In this document: piece by piece, positions 7,390 through 15,241 of the stretch | Position numbering within the stretch: position 1 is the first letter of the stretch | How the letters are laid out: every line of letters begins with the position of its first letter | Assembly: GCA_964371945.1 (NCBI GenBank) | Contig: CAYJPA010000064.1 | Location: 1-34,900 of the forward strand | From: CAYJPA01 sp964371945 | GTDB lineage: Bacteria > Chloroflexota > Chloroflexia > Thermomicrobiales > UBA6265 | Direction: 5' to 3' | DNA length: 34,900 bases | Translations under genes and position numbers: made by a program | The notes under the pieces: generated by a model | Told to the model about the DNA's origin: nothing | Seen by the model: the letters and a program-made list of their open reading frames with translations, nothing else | Database searches by the model: none

Positions 7390-8787
7390 TTACCCAAGCG
7401 GGATCGGCGTCCCTGCTTCAACGATGCGTAGCACTTGCTCCAATCGCGGGACGGTCTGTTCCGGATGGAGGCCGCTGGGGACGTAGGACTCCATCACATA
7501 GAGACCCGGTGGCGGCGTCAACTCGAACGAAATGCTGTGTCCCGGTTCAATCGTGAGCACGAGACCGAGCGAAGCAATCTGGAACTCGTGCGGTCTCGTT
7601 CCGATGTTCGCGATGGTTACGGTAATGGGACGACTCTGGAAGGTAGTCATCGATTCGATCGTCGCTTCTTCATCGTCCCTCAGTACGATCTCCAGTGATT
7701 GCGGTGCGCCCGGTCCCTTCAAATCCGAGTAATACTCTGGGTCGACTTGCACGATCTCATCAATACGCCACCGATCACCCGCATTCGAGAGAACGATGAG
7801 CAAAGACCAAACGATGGATCCTGTTGGCTGCATCGGACTGACAAGCGCAAGCACGCGCCCATCCTGGAGCATCCGCAAATCCTCAGCGACCCAGGGAACC
7901 GGTCCGAAAGAGAAGCGACCGCCGGCAACAATCAACTCATTTCCGTTGAGATCTTGCGCGATGAAGGCACTCAGTCGGAAGTAGTCGTCGCTGAAGACGG
8001 CATAGTAGCGCCCGTCAACGTCCGCGCTGTTGCTACCCGGCTGCATCGGATCGGGCGAATTCGTGTAGGCACGGCAAGCGGACAAGTTCACGATGGCACC
8101 ATCGATACCAGAGGCAGTGGCTTCGTCCACCTCCGGCAGCCCCTCCAATAGCGGTAAAGGATCGAGCACCCCACCCAGCCCGGCAAATGGCGATGCGATG
8201 ACGGTCGGAAATTCAGCGGGAATCTGCTCGCCTTGCTTCGGCAGAAATGGCGCGTTCGTTGGGGGCTGGCCTATGAGCGCTTTAACCGTACCTTCTGGTC
8301 GAGCTGTTGTTGTGCATTCGGCGAGGTCGAGTGTCGTGTACGGCAGCGACTTCATGAACTCCGGCGTCGCAACCGCCACCAGACCGTTGCCGGACGGCGC
8401 ACCGTCGCCCCGGAAGCTCAGAAACGCGAGCCCCGCGACGACAAACAGCAACCCGGCGGTCGCGAACCAGCGCGCGGGAGCAGCAAGGTATCTTGATTCG
8501 GGGCGGGACTGGCGGTTGGGCCGTCGACCCGCGAACGGAATCGAACGGGTTGTATCGACTGGTGCCCCGGCGTTCGATCTTGACGACATGAGTTGTCTCT
8601 CCAGGGTTGCAAGAAAATCTGGCCGGGGATTGGCGGTTGCGTCGTTGGCGTCAAGACCGTGGAACGTCTCAGCCGCGTGGATCACCGTCGAGACATAACC
8701 ATTCAGGTCCGTCCGATCCAGCAGTGACTCCGTTGCATGATCGAGGTAACGGTCGAGGTGATCGATCACGTGGTCAGGTATCTTCAC
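7390..8787 (-). CDS. membrane-anchored anti-sigma-factor-like protein with large external domain
   Basis: This 465-aa protein starts with GTG overlapping the stop of the ECF sigma gene (GTGA), so the two are translated together. Residues 1-105 are cytoplasmic-looking and helical (IDHLDRYLDHATESLLD). A single membrane helix spans about 107-125. The rest is extracytoplasmic: a central Pro-rich region, a beta-rich part (about 200-365), and a C-terminal domain (about 370-465) with SRPITVTIANIGTRPHEFQI, resembling a cupredoxin-like beta sandwich. I see no full copper-ligand set. Position and topology suggest it sequesters or regulates the sigma factor in response to an outside signal. The zinc anti-sigma motif (H-x3-C-x2-C) is absent, so the mechanism is open. 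Confidence 0.7.
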   Translation of the reverse strand: MKIPDHVIDHLDRYLDHATESLLDRTDLNGYVSTVIHAAETFHGLDANDATANPRPDFLATLERQLMSSRSNAGAPVDTTRSIPFAGRRPNRQSRPESRYLAAPARWFATAGLLFVVAGLAFLSFRGDGAPSGNGLVAVATPEFMKSLPYTTLDLAECTTTARPEGTVKALIGQPPTNAPFLPKQGEQIPAEFPTVIASPFAGLGGVLDPLPLLEGLPEVDEATASGIDGAIVNLSACRAYTNSPDPMQPGSNSADVDGRYYAVFSDDYFRLSAFIAQDLNGNELIVAGGRFSFGPVPWVAEDLRMLQDGRVLALVSPMQPTGSIVWSLLIVLSNAGDRWRIDEIVQVDPEYYSDLKGPGAPQSLEIVLRDDEEATIESMTTFQSRPITVTIANIGTRPHEFQIASLGLVLTIEPGHSISFELTPPPGLYVMESYVPSGLHPEQTVPRLEQVLRIVEAGTPIPLG

Positions 8788-9374
8788 GTCGATTCCACCT
8801 CTTCCTCGCCAAGCAGCTTCCTGAGCCGGGCATAAGCACGAAACTGCAAACTCTTTACCGCTTGAAGTTGCTTGTTCATGATCGCGGCGATCTCCGGTCC
8901 GGTGAGCCCGGCAAGCCGTAGCGCCACGATTCGTTGCTGGTCATGGGTCAGAAGTTCAAGCACCTGTTGGACGGTACTGATCAACTCGCGAGCGATGGCA
9001 GTCTCTTCGGGTCCAGGATCATTGCTTTCGATCTCGATGGCCGAATCGATCTCCGATTGCGGTCGCCTACGACGAAGCAGATCGGTGGCCACCCGATCCG
9101 CGATCGTGAAGAGCCACCCTCGAAACGTGCCGCCTTGATATCGGTCGAGTGCGGCCAGGGCCTTGACGAAGGTCTGGCTGGTCGCGTCTTCCGCGGCTTC
9201 GTGACTGCCTAACCTACGGTAGCAATAGCGGTAGATCGGCCGCGCATAGCGGGCATAAAGCGGAGCGAACGCGCTTCGATCCCGCTGCGCCACGGCAACC
9301 AATTCCGTCTCATCGTCGGGTTGATCCGCGGCCGCAGCGATCGGTTCAGTGAGGGTTAAAATCCCGCGATTCAC
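8784..9374 (-). CDS. ECF-type RNA polymerase sigma factor
   Basis: The start GTG at 9372-9374 has GAGGGGA five bases upstream; a longer frame to 9419 lacks one. The 196-aa protein has the two ECF regions. Region 2 holds LYARYARPIYRYCYRRLGSHE, then AEDATSQTFVKAL and TFRGWLFTIADRVATDLLRR. Region 4 holds LLTHDQQRIVALRLAGLTGPEIAAIM and SLQFRAYARLRKLL. These bind the -10 and -35 elements of target promoters. The last codons overlap the anti-sigma-like gene by 4 nt. A possible self-recognised promoter lies at 9429-9453. The second half of the region 4 HTH (NKQLQAVKSLQFRAYARLR) is slightly unusual, with K-Q in place of the common T-x-G-A-V. Confidence 0.92.
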   Translation of the reverse strand: MNRGILTLTEPIAAAADQPDDETELVAVAQRDRSAFAPLYARYARPIYRYCYRRLGSHEAAEDATSQTFVKALAALDRYQGGTFRGWLFTIADRVATDLLRRRRPQSEIDSAIEIESNDPGPEETAIARELISTVQQVLELLTHDQQRIVALRLAGLTGPEIAAIMNKQLQAVKSLQFRAYARLRKLLGEEEVEST

Positions 9375-9428
9375 AAATCCCCTCTCATGCCGTCGCGATC
9401 TAACACTGATACCACCCACACACTGCTA

Positions 9429-9453
9429 AACGCGGCGAGGAGACAAAGGTTGC
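9429..9453 (-). promoter_or_regulatory. candidate ECF-type promoter for the sigma/anti-sigma operon
   Basis: On the minus strand GCAACC is followed, after 15 bp, by CGTT. This is the general GGAAC...CGT(C/T) layout of ECF-sigma promoters, placed about 55 bp upstream of the sigma start codon. Such autoregulation is common for ECF factors. The match is short and could be chance. Confidence 0.3.
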
Positions 9454-9527
9454 GGGGCATTCAAGATCGACCGATGATGAACGCCCTCTCGAAGCCGGGA
9501 GCGAATCGAATCAAGGAGCAACTCGAC

Positions 9528-10802
9528 ATGAATGGTGTGAGCTCGCCGCGTGTGCTGCCGATGCGGCAGCGTGCCGATGTGATCTTCAGGCTGCTAAAGC
9601 GGAGATTCGCCGAAGTCATGCCAGCCGCGATGCGAGCCGGCGAGATCGATTGCTGGTTGATCCTCTGCCAGGAGGACAATCTCGATCCGGTCTACACCAC
9701 ACTCATTCCGATGGATTGCTGGTGCCCGATCTTGCAGGTGCTGCTGCTTGTCGACCGCGGCGACCATGTCGAGGGATTCAATCTCTCGGCCACGAACACC
9801 CACGATCTCTACACCCGACCCTACTCTGGGCAGATCGAGCAGGAGCAGTGGACTCAATTGATTGCGCTCCTCGACGATCTCGATCCGAAACGGATCGGGA
9901 TCAACACCGGCTCGATCCAGTGGGCCGCGGGCGGTTTGACGCACAACCTCTACCTGCAATTGGTCGAGAAGCTACCGGCACGTTTCGTCGAGCGCTTCGT
10001 TTCGGCGGAACCGTCCGCGATCCACTGGCTGACGAGCCTGACCGAAGATGATCTGCTGATCTACGAGCACGTCTGCGCGATTGGGCGCCAGGTGATCGCC
10101 GAGTGCTACAGCCGGGCGTCGATCATTCCCGGCCAAACCTCGATCGACGATCTACCCTGGACCTACTGGCAGATCTGCGCCGATATGGGCGTGCCGGTCG
10201 CCTTCAAACCCTATTTCCGCCTGATTCGAAAAGCGGCCCCGCGAGAGCAATACGGACCGGACGACAAGATCATCCGGCCGGGTGATCTGATTCATTGTGA
10301 TGTCGGATTGAACTATCTGCGTTTCAACTCTGATCACCAGCAGCTTGCGTATGTGCTGGAGCCCGGCGAAACCAACGCCCCTGAAGGATTACGCCGCCTG
10401 CTCGCCGAAGCCGGCCGCCTGCAGGATATCTACATGGCGGAGCTCCGTGAGGGTCTCTCTGGGAATGAACTGCTCGCGAATGTGCTGAATCGAGCGCGCC
10501 GAGAGGGAGTTCCAAATCCGAAGGTCTACTCGCACTCGGTCGGACTCTTCCTCCACGAACCAGGGCCGTTGATCGGATTGCCATGGGAACAAGAGCGTTG
10601 CCCAGGTCGAGGCGACGTGAAGGTGATCCCCAATAGCTGCTTCACGATGGAGCTCTCGGTCGAGGGAAATATCGCTGAGTGGGGCGAATCCGTTCGTTTG
10701 CCGGTCGAAGAAGTAGTCGCATTCACCCCCACCGGGGTTCGACCGCTCGACGGCCGCCAGACGGAGTTCTTTGTGGTTCAACCTGGACGGGTCAGGACAT
10801 GA
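9528..10802 (+). CDS. M24-family metallopeptidase/hydrolase (Xaa-Pro aminopeptidase-like)
   Basis: The start ATG 9528 follows AAGGAG about 10 nt upstream. The 424-aa protein has an N-terminal creatinase-like domain (about 10-170) and a C-terminal pita-bread domain. All five dinuclear-metal ligands can be placed: D258 (IHCDVGL), D269 (NSDHQQ), H336 (SHSVGLFLHE), E375 (TMELSVEG) and E394 (LPVEEVV). Members hydrolyse Xaa-Pro peptides, creatine, ectoine-type amides and other small substrates, so peptidase activity is not certain. It sits at the edge of the catabolic island on the same strand as most of it. A decayed partial copy of its last third lies at 22070-22354, with 64 identical nucleotides. 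Confidence 0.85.
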   Translation: MNGVSSPRVLPMRQRADVIFRLLKRRFAEVMPAAMRAGEIDCWLILCQEDNLDPVYTTLIPMDCWCPILQVLLLVDRGDHVEGFNLSATNTHDLYTRPYSGQIEQEQWTQLIALLDDLDPKRIGINTGSIQWAAGGLTHNLYLQLVEKLPARFVERFVSAEPSAIHWLTSLTEDDLLIYEHVCAIGRQVIAECYSRASIIPGQTSIDDLPWTYWQICADMGVPVAFKPYFRLIRKAAPREQYGPDDKIIRPGDLIHCDVGLNYLRFNSDHQQLAYVLEPGETNAPEGLRRLLAEAGRLQDIYMAELREGLSGNELLANVLNRARREGVPNPKVYSHSVGLFLHEPGPLIGLPWEQERCPGRGDVKVIPNSCFTMELSVEGNIAEWGESVRLPVEEVVAFTPTGVRPLDGRQTEFFVVQPGRVRT

Positions 10803-11092
10803 CATGACGTCGTGCGCACCTCTGGTTCGGGGCTAAGTGCTCTGCCGCCTGTCCGAACGTCCGAAGCGTTCGCTACTGTGAAAACTCCAAAGGCCGTGGG
10901 GACGCACACGGCACGTTTTCATGCACCGGTGGCGTCTGAACCGGTCATGATTACCCAGGATGGACAAGAGCAGAGTGAACTGGCTCGCGATGGACAGTCA
11001 CGGGAAAGGCTCTAGGAACGGCTTTGGCGCGAATATGTCGCATCGAACACCGGCGAGTCTCCCGCGTCCACTGGTCGGAATCCTGCCAGCAT
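10803..11092. other. gene-free spacer between convergent M24 and SDR genes
   Basis: No gene with a credible ribosome site is visible. A 6-bp stem (CGAACG 10854-10859 / CGTTCG 10867-10872, 7-nt loop) is the only structure noticed. It lacks a T tract, so terminator function is unproven. Confidence 0.35.
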
Positions 11093-11851
11093 TCAATGCA
11101 TCGCCCATCCCCCATCGACATTGATCGTCTGGCCAGAAACAAACGAACTTCCCTCCGACGCGAGATAGACGACAGCTTCCGCGATGTCTTCAGGTAGTCC
11201 CCGGCGCTTGACGGCCTGGACTTCGCTCAAGAAACCGGCGATGCGATCCTGATCCGGGAAAAGCTCCAGTTCGGATTCCGTCTGAATCGCCCCAGGGGTG
11301 ATCGCGTTGACGGTAATCCCCTCCACACCGACTTCGCGCGCCAGCGTGCGCGTGAACCCGATCATTCCGCCTTTGGACGATACGTAGTGCAACAGGTTCG
11401 GGCGTCCGAGCCAGAAGGTGACGGACGAAATATTGATAACTCGTCCCGATGCTGCTTCCTTCATGTACGGATAGACCGCACGAAAGAGCAGAAAACAGCT
11501 CTTCAAATTGACCGCAAGTACTCGGTCCCACTCAGCCTCGGTGATCTCGTGCCAGGGTTTGTGGGTATCCGTCATTCCTGCGTTGTTTACCAAGATCGTC
11601 ACCGGTCCGAGCTCCGCTACGGTTCGGCGGACGATCGCCTCGACGTCGGCAGCCCGTGAAACATCTCCGCTGACAGCGATCGCCTCGCCTCCGGCTTCCC
11701 GAATTTGAGTTGCCACGCCGGCTGCGTCCTCTTCATGTCGATGGAAAGCGACTGCAACCTTTGCTCCGTCGCGCGCCAGTCCATGGGAGATGGCTTTTCC
11801 GATTCCGCGTGAGCCGCCGGTAACAAGCGCGACGCGACCGTGGAGCGTCAA
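11093..11851 (-). CDS. short-chain dehydrogenase/reductase (FabG-like)
   Basis: A 252-aa classical SDR, an NAD(P)-dependent alcohol/keto oxidoreductase. Visible motifs are the cofactor loop TGGSRGIG (11-18), NNAG (89-92), structural N115, S142/S143 and the catalytic YVSSK (Y156, K160). It ends with the usual VSGQTINVDGG segment. The start is TTG (11849-11851), supported by a strong GAGGAGAGAGG directly upstream. It lies 22 bp after the XRE-cupin regulator gene on the same strand, so the two form an operon reading away from the aminotransferase. In the island it could oxidise or reduce a hydroxy/keto intermediate. The substrate is unknown, and fatty-acid FabG is unlikely from this context. Confidence 0.9.
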   Translation of the reverse strand: MTLHGRVALVTGGSRGIGKAISHGLARDGAKVAVAFHRHEEDAAGVATQIREAGGEAIAVSGDVSRAADVEAIVRRTVAELGPVTILVNNAGMTDTHKPWHEITEAEWDRVLAVNLKSCFLLFRAVYPYMKEAASGRVINISSVTFWLGRPNLLHYVSSKGGMIGFTRTLAREVGVEGITVNAITPGAIQTESELELFPDQDRIAGFLSEVQAVKRRGLPEDIAEAVVYLASEGSSFVSGQTINVDGGWAMH

Positions 11852-11873
11852 TCCTCTCTCCTCTTCGCGAGAT

Positions 11874-12521
11874 CTAGAATGACGGAGGCGTGATCGCGGC
11901 GATCACAAAAGTCGGCACCAGGCCGCGGTTCATCGAACGGTGTGGTCGCGCGCTATCGAAGGTGATTGCGTCGCCCTCACGTAGCACATATTCCGAACCA
12001 TCAATCCAGACATGCATTTCGCCTCGAATGACAACCATTTGCTCCTCGCCAACGTGGGTAAAGGGTTGGAGCGGTCCCTGTTCGCCGGGACCAAATTCGA
12101 TCCAGACGAACTCGATCTGGTGTTGAAGATCGGGTGACAGCAACTGATACGTTAGCGAAGGAGTCAGCCCGAGGCGCTTTCTCGATTCCGCTCGCACGAC
12201 GACCGTTTCCGATCGTGGCGACGTCGTCGAGGGCGCCGTCAATACCATCCCGTCTTGGGCTTCCAGCTGAAAAAAGGTCCCCATCGGAACATCAAGTGCT
12301 CGGGCAACCGCCCAGAGGACCTCGAGCGATGGAGCGGTGAGTCCGCGCTCGACCTGGCTGATCAGGCTCGTCGAAACGCCGCATCTTCGAGCGAGTTCAA
12401 CTGAACTGAATCGCCGGTCGCGGCGCAGTTCGCGAATCTGCCCACCCAACCCTCGCAGGCGCTCCGCTCTGGTCATCGAGTCACGTCCGTCAAGGCGTTC
12501 TCCATCTTTGCTGTCCAGCAT
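11874..12521 (-). CDS. XRE-family regulator with C-terminal cupin sensor domain
   Basis: The start ATG 12519-12521 has AAGGGTG 8 nt upstream. The 215-aa protein joins an N-terminal helix-turn-helix (about 22-80: GGQIRELRRDRRFSSVELAR, then STSLISQVERGLTAPSLEVL) to a C-terminal cupin barrel (about 145-215; EEQMVVIRGEMHVWIDG). Such XRE-cupin regulators (PuuR-like) bind small ligands and often control neighbouring catabolic genes. It is divergent from the class III aminotransferase, with 141 bp between start codons containing a TTGACA promoter and an inverted repeat. It very likely controls the island locally; the ligand is unknown. Confidence 0.9.
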   Translation of the reverse strand: MLDSKDGERLDGRDSMTRAERLRGLGGQIRELRRDRRFSSVELARRCGVSTSLISQVERGLTAPSLEVLWAVARALDVPMGTFFQLEAQDGMVLTAPSTTSPRSETVVVRAESRKRLGLTPSLTYQLLSPDLQHQIEFVWIEFGPGEQGPLQPFTHVGEEQMVVIRGEMHVWIDGSEYVLREGDAITFDSARPHRSMNRGLVPTFVIAAITPPSF

Positions 12522-12553
12522 TTGAACACCCTTACTCAATTCTCGATCGACAG

Positions 12554-12592
12554 TTGACAATTGTACTGCTCTATCTTACAGTGTGAGTGTAA
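12554..12592 (+). promoter_or_regulatory. promoter and candidate operator for the catabolic operon
   Basis: TTGACA (12554-12559), a 17-bp spacer and TACAGT (12577-12582) make a good sigma-70 promoter reading toward the aminotransferase. Transcription would start near 12589, which rules out an initiation codon at 12561 and supports 12663. An inverted repeat TTACA-N7-TGTAA (12576-12592) covers the -10 box, and ACAATTGT (12557-12564) is an 8-bp palindrome overlapping the -35. Either may be the site of the divergent XRE-cupin protein. Confidence 0.55.
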
Positions 12593-12662
12593 TCTCAGTC
12601 TAGTCATCGCACGATGTGAAGCCGCGTTCGAGCGGTTTTGCGCGCTTACCCGGGAGAGGGTA

Positions 12663-13985
12663 ATGGTTTCGTTGACCAAAGAAATCCAGTCTGAGCTCTT
12701 CTCGGCCGCCAAACAGGTGCTGGCCAGCGGTGTCTCTGCCTCGATGCGATTCAATACGTACCTCGGTCAACCGCTTTACACGGCTCGAGGCGATGGCGCA
12801 TACCTTTACGGAGTCGACGGCAAACGCTACATCGATCTCAATCTCTCCAATGGCGCCACGATGCTCGGTCACAATCACCCGCAAGTCAAGCGCGCCGTCA
12901 CCGAGGGATTGCGTGCGGGGGTGATCTGTTCTTCGGAAACGCCTTATCATGAAAAGCTGGCTGCTCAACTCGTCGAAATTATTCCCGCCGCTGAGCGTGT
13001 CCGCTTCTCGACCGTCGGCAGCGAGGCGACACTGGTGGCGCTGCGGATCTCCCGCGCCGCGACCGGGCGTACGAAGTTTCTTAAGTTCGACGGGCACTTC
13101 CACGGCCTGACCGAACCCTGGTTGCATCATCATGAACGACCAGGCGATCCAGACAGCACGATCGTCCCGAGCTCCAAGGGAGTACCGTCGTCGATGTCCA
13201 GTGACGTTGTGATGACCGCCTGGAACGATGCCGATGCGTTCGAACGGGTGATCGCGAGGCATGGAGAACAGCTTGCCGCCGTTTTCTGCGAGCCAGTCCA
13301 CTTCAATGCCGGCTGCATTCCGCCCGCGGAAGGGTTTCTGCAGCTCCTCCGAGACCGCACCGTGGAACATGGAATCGTACTTGTATTCGACGAAGTTCTA
13401 TCGGGGTTCCGAACGCACCTCGGCGGTGCTCAGGCACAATATGGGATTACCCCTGATCTCACCACCCACGCAAAAGCACTCGCGAACGGCTTTCCGCTCT
13501 CTTCTGTTTCCGGCAAAGCCGAACTCATGAACGAGCTCGCTCCGGCTGGTGGTGTCGCGCATAGCGGTACCTATTCAGGGCATCACTTGAGCGTGCTTGC
13601 TGCCATCGCGACACTAGAAGAACTCCGAGAACCCGGTCTTTATGACCGGCTCAATAGGACGGCAGACGCATTTTATGCCGACCTGCAGGCGATCTTCGAT
13701 CGCTCCGGCGTGCCGGCGAGAGTTCAGGGTATGGGTGCTCGGTTCGGAATCTATTTTGGCCTCACCCACCCGGTCAACACCTGGTCGGACGCGCTCAGCC
13801 ACGATCACCACCTGAACCGCCGGTTCGTCACCGGACTTTTCGAGCACCGGGTCTATATCCATGGTTTCTCGCGACAGGGGCCCCCAGGTCACGCTGGGTT
13901 CTCGACGGCTCACACGCCGAAGGACTTCGCCGACGTGCTGACCGCTGTCGAAGATGTCGTCAAGGGGATGACCAAGGTCGCGTGA
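12663..13985 (+). CDS. class III aminotransferase (glutamate-1-semialdehyde aminomutase-like)
   Basis: A 440-aa PLP enzyme of fold type I. Starting at ATG 12663 (AGAGGG just upstream), the recognisable parts are RYIDLNLSNGATMLGHNHP (55-73), the phosphate-binding GSEAT (119-123), FDGHFHG (142-148), DEVLSGFR (243-250, D243 pairing with the PLP nitrogen) and the Schiff-base K271 in THAKALANGFPLS. It resembles HemL-type proteins, but the context, an island with its own regulator and importer, argues against heme synthesis. HemL enzymes usually have K in a GGGxPxGA context, whereas here it is ALANGFPLSS. It probably transaminates an amino group on the imported substrate or an intermediate. Confidence 0.88.
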   Translation: MVSLTKEIQSELFSAAKQVLASGVSASMRFNTYLGQPLYTARGDGAYLYGVDGKRYIDLNLSNGATMLGHNHPQVKRAVTEGLRAGVICSSETPYHEKLAAQLVEIIPAAERVRFSTVGSEATLVALRISRAATGRTKFLKFDGHFHGLTEPWLHHHERPGDPDSTIVPSSKGVPSSMSSDVVMTAWNDADAFERVIARHGEQLAAVFCEPVHFNAGCIPPAEGFLQLLRDRTVEHGIVLVFDEVLSGFRTHLGGAQAQYGITPDLTTHAKALANGFPLSSVSGKAELMNELAPAGGVAHSGTYSGHHLSVLAAIATLEELREPGLYDRLNRTADAFYADLQAIFDRSGVPARVQGMGARFGIYFGLTHPVNTWSDALSHDHHLNRRFVTGLFEHRVYIHGFSRQGPPGHAGFSTAHTPKDFADVLTAVEDVVKGMTKVA

Positions 13986-14018
13986 TTCGATTCGATTTGA
14001 GAGGAGTTGCTGAACGGT

Positions 14019-15227
14019 ATGAAAATCATCGATGTTCGCGCCACACCGGTTTACGTCGAATTGGAAGCCCCACTTCTCTGGAGTATGGGCGTCGAACATG
14101 GCACCGTGCGCACGGTCATAGAGCTTATTACGGATGAAGGCATCATCGGTCTGGGCGAAACATACGGTGGCGCCGGAACAGTACAGCGAATCATGGAGGC
14201 GAAACCACTCTTCATCGGAGTGAGCCCATTTGAAGTTGCGACCATTGCCCAACGCTTTGAGGTCTTCCGCGTCACCTCCGAGCAGATGTCACGAGCGGCC
14301 GAAATGAAATATGTCGGCGCCGGCGTCGAGATGGCGTGCTGGGACATCATCGGCAATATTCTCAATATGCCGCTCTATAAACTCTGGGGCGGCGCAAACG
14401 ACACGTTCGTTCCATTCGTGGCGTACGTCTTCTATCGGTACGAGCGAAATGGCATCGGGGGTGAGGCGACACCCGAGGCGATCGTCAATCGGTACGGCGA
14501 ATTGGTCGATCGCTACGGATTCCAGGGTTTGAAGCTCAAAGGCGGCGTGTTCGACCCCGGCGAAGAGTTCAAAGCTGTGAAGGCGCTCCGTGAAGCATAT
14601 GGCGACGCCATTCGGTTCATGCGATTCGATCCGAATCAGGCGTGGACCGTCCCGACATCGATCCGCTACCTCACGAAAATGGAACCGTACGATCTCGAAT
14701 ATGTTGAAGATCCAACCTGGGACCTCGAAGGAATGGCATTGGTGCGTGAACGAGTCAGGATGCCGTTAGCCACCAACCAGGCCGTCATCGCATTTCCACA
14801 ACTCGCGCCGGCAGTGCGAATGAGGGCGATCGATACGTTGCTGGTGGATCTCTACTTCTGGGGCGGTGTCACTCAGGCCAAGAAGGTCGCCGCAATTTGC
14901 GAGACCTTCAATCTCGGGCTCGCGGTTCATAGTGATCGCGAGCTTGGAATTGGCACCGCGGCAGGCTTGCATTTCTGGGCATCTACTCCCACGATGTCGC
15001 ACTTTTACGATTCGCATTATCACGATCAGGTCGGCGATGTGATTGCAGAGCCGTTCGTGTTCAAGAATGGCGGTTTGAAGGTTCCAGAGAAACCCGGACT
15101 CGGGGTATCGCTTGACTCCGATCGTCTCGCATATCACGCCAAACTCTATCAAGAACACGGGGACGACATCGAATTCTTCGACCCAAAGCAGCGTCCGGGG
15201 TGGACGCCCCATCTGCCACTTTGGTAG
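14019..15227 (+). CDS. enolase-superfamily dehydratase, glucarate-dehydratase-type active site
   Basis: The 402-aa protein starts at ATG 14019 (GAGGAG 12 nt upstream; the TTG at 14007 is too close to it). It has the capping domain (1-130) and a TIM barrel with the acid-base and metal residues of the superfamily: K172-x-K174, D204, E230 and N253. The D277/H304 pair (VDLYFWGG; AVHSDRELG) has the same kind of residues in the same order as in glucarate dehydratase (KxK, D, E, N, D-H dyad). Dehydration of an acid sugar or related 2-hydroxy acid by proton abstraction alpha to a carboxylate is therefore expected. It follows the aminotransferase by 33 bp and is in the same operon. Exact substrate unknown. 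Confidence 0.87.
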   Translation: MKIIDVRATPVYVELEAPLLWSMGVEHGTVRTVIELITDEGIIGLGETYGGAGTVQRIMEAKPLFIGVSPFEVATIAQRFEVFRVTSEQMSRAAEMKYVGAGVEMACWDIIGNILNMPLYKLWGGANDTFVPFVAYVFYRYERNGIGGEATPEAIVNRYGELVDRYGFQGLKLKGGVFDPGEEFKAVKALREAYGDAIRFMRFDPNQAWTVPTSIRYLTKMEPYDLEYVEDPTWDLEGMALVRERVRMPLATNQAVIAFPQLAPAVRMRAIDTLLVDLYFWGGVTQAKKVAAICETFNLGLAVHSDRELGIGTAAGLHFWASTPTMSHFYDSHYHDQVGDVIAEPFVFKNGGLKVPEKPGLGVSLDSDRLAYHAKLYQEHGDDIEFFDPKQRPGWTPHLPLW

Positions 15228-15241
15228 GGAGTGCAGTCATT

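Noticed and set aside
10812..11015. Short plus-strand gene after the M24 gene
   Set aside because: No ribosome site, low-complexity translation, no recognisable motif.
12663..13985. hemL (heme synthesis)
   Set aside because: Only family resemblance; divergent regulator, importer and hydrolases around it argue for catabolism.
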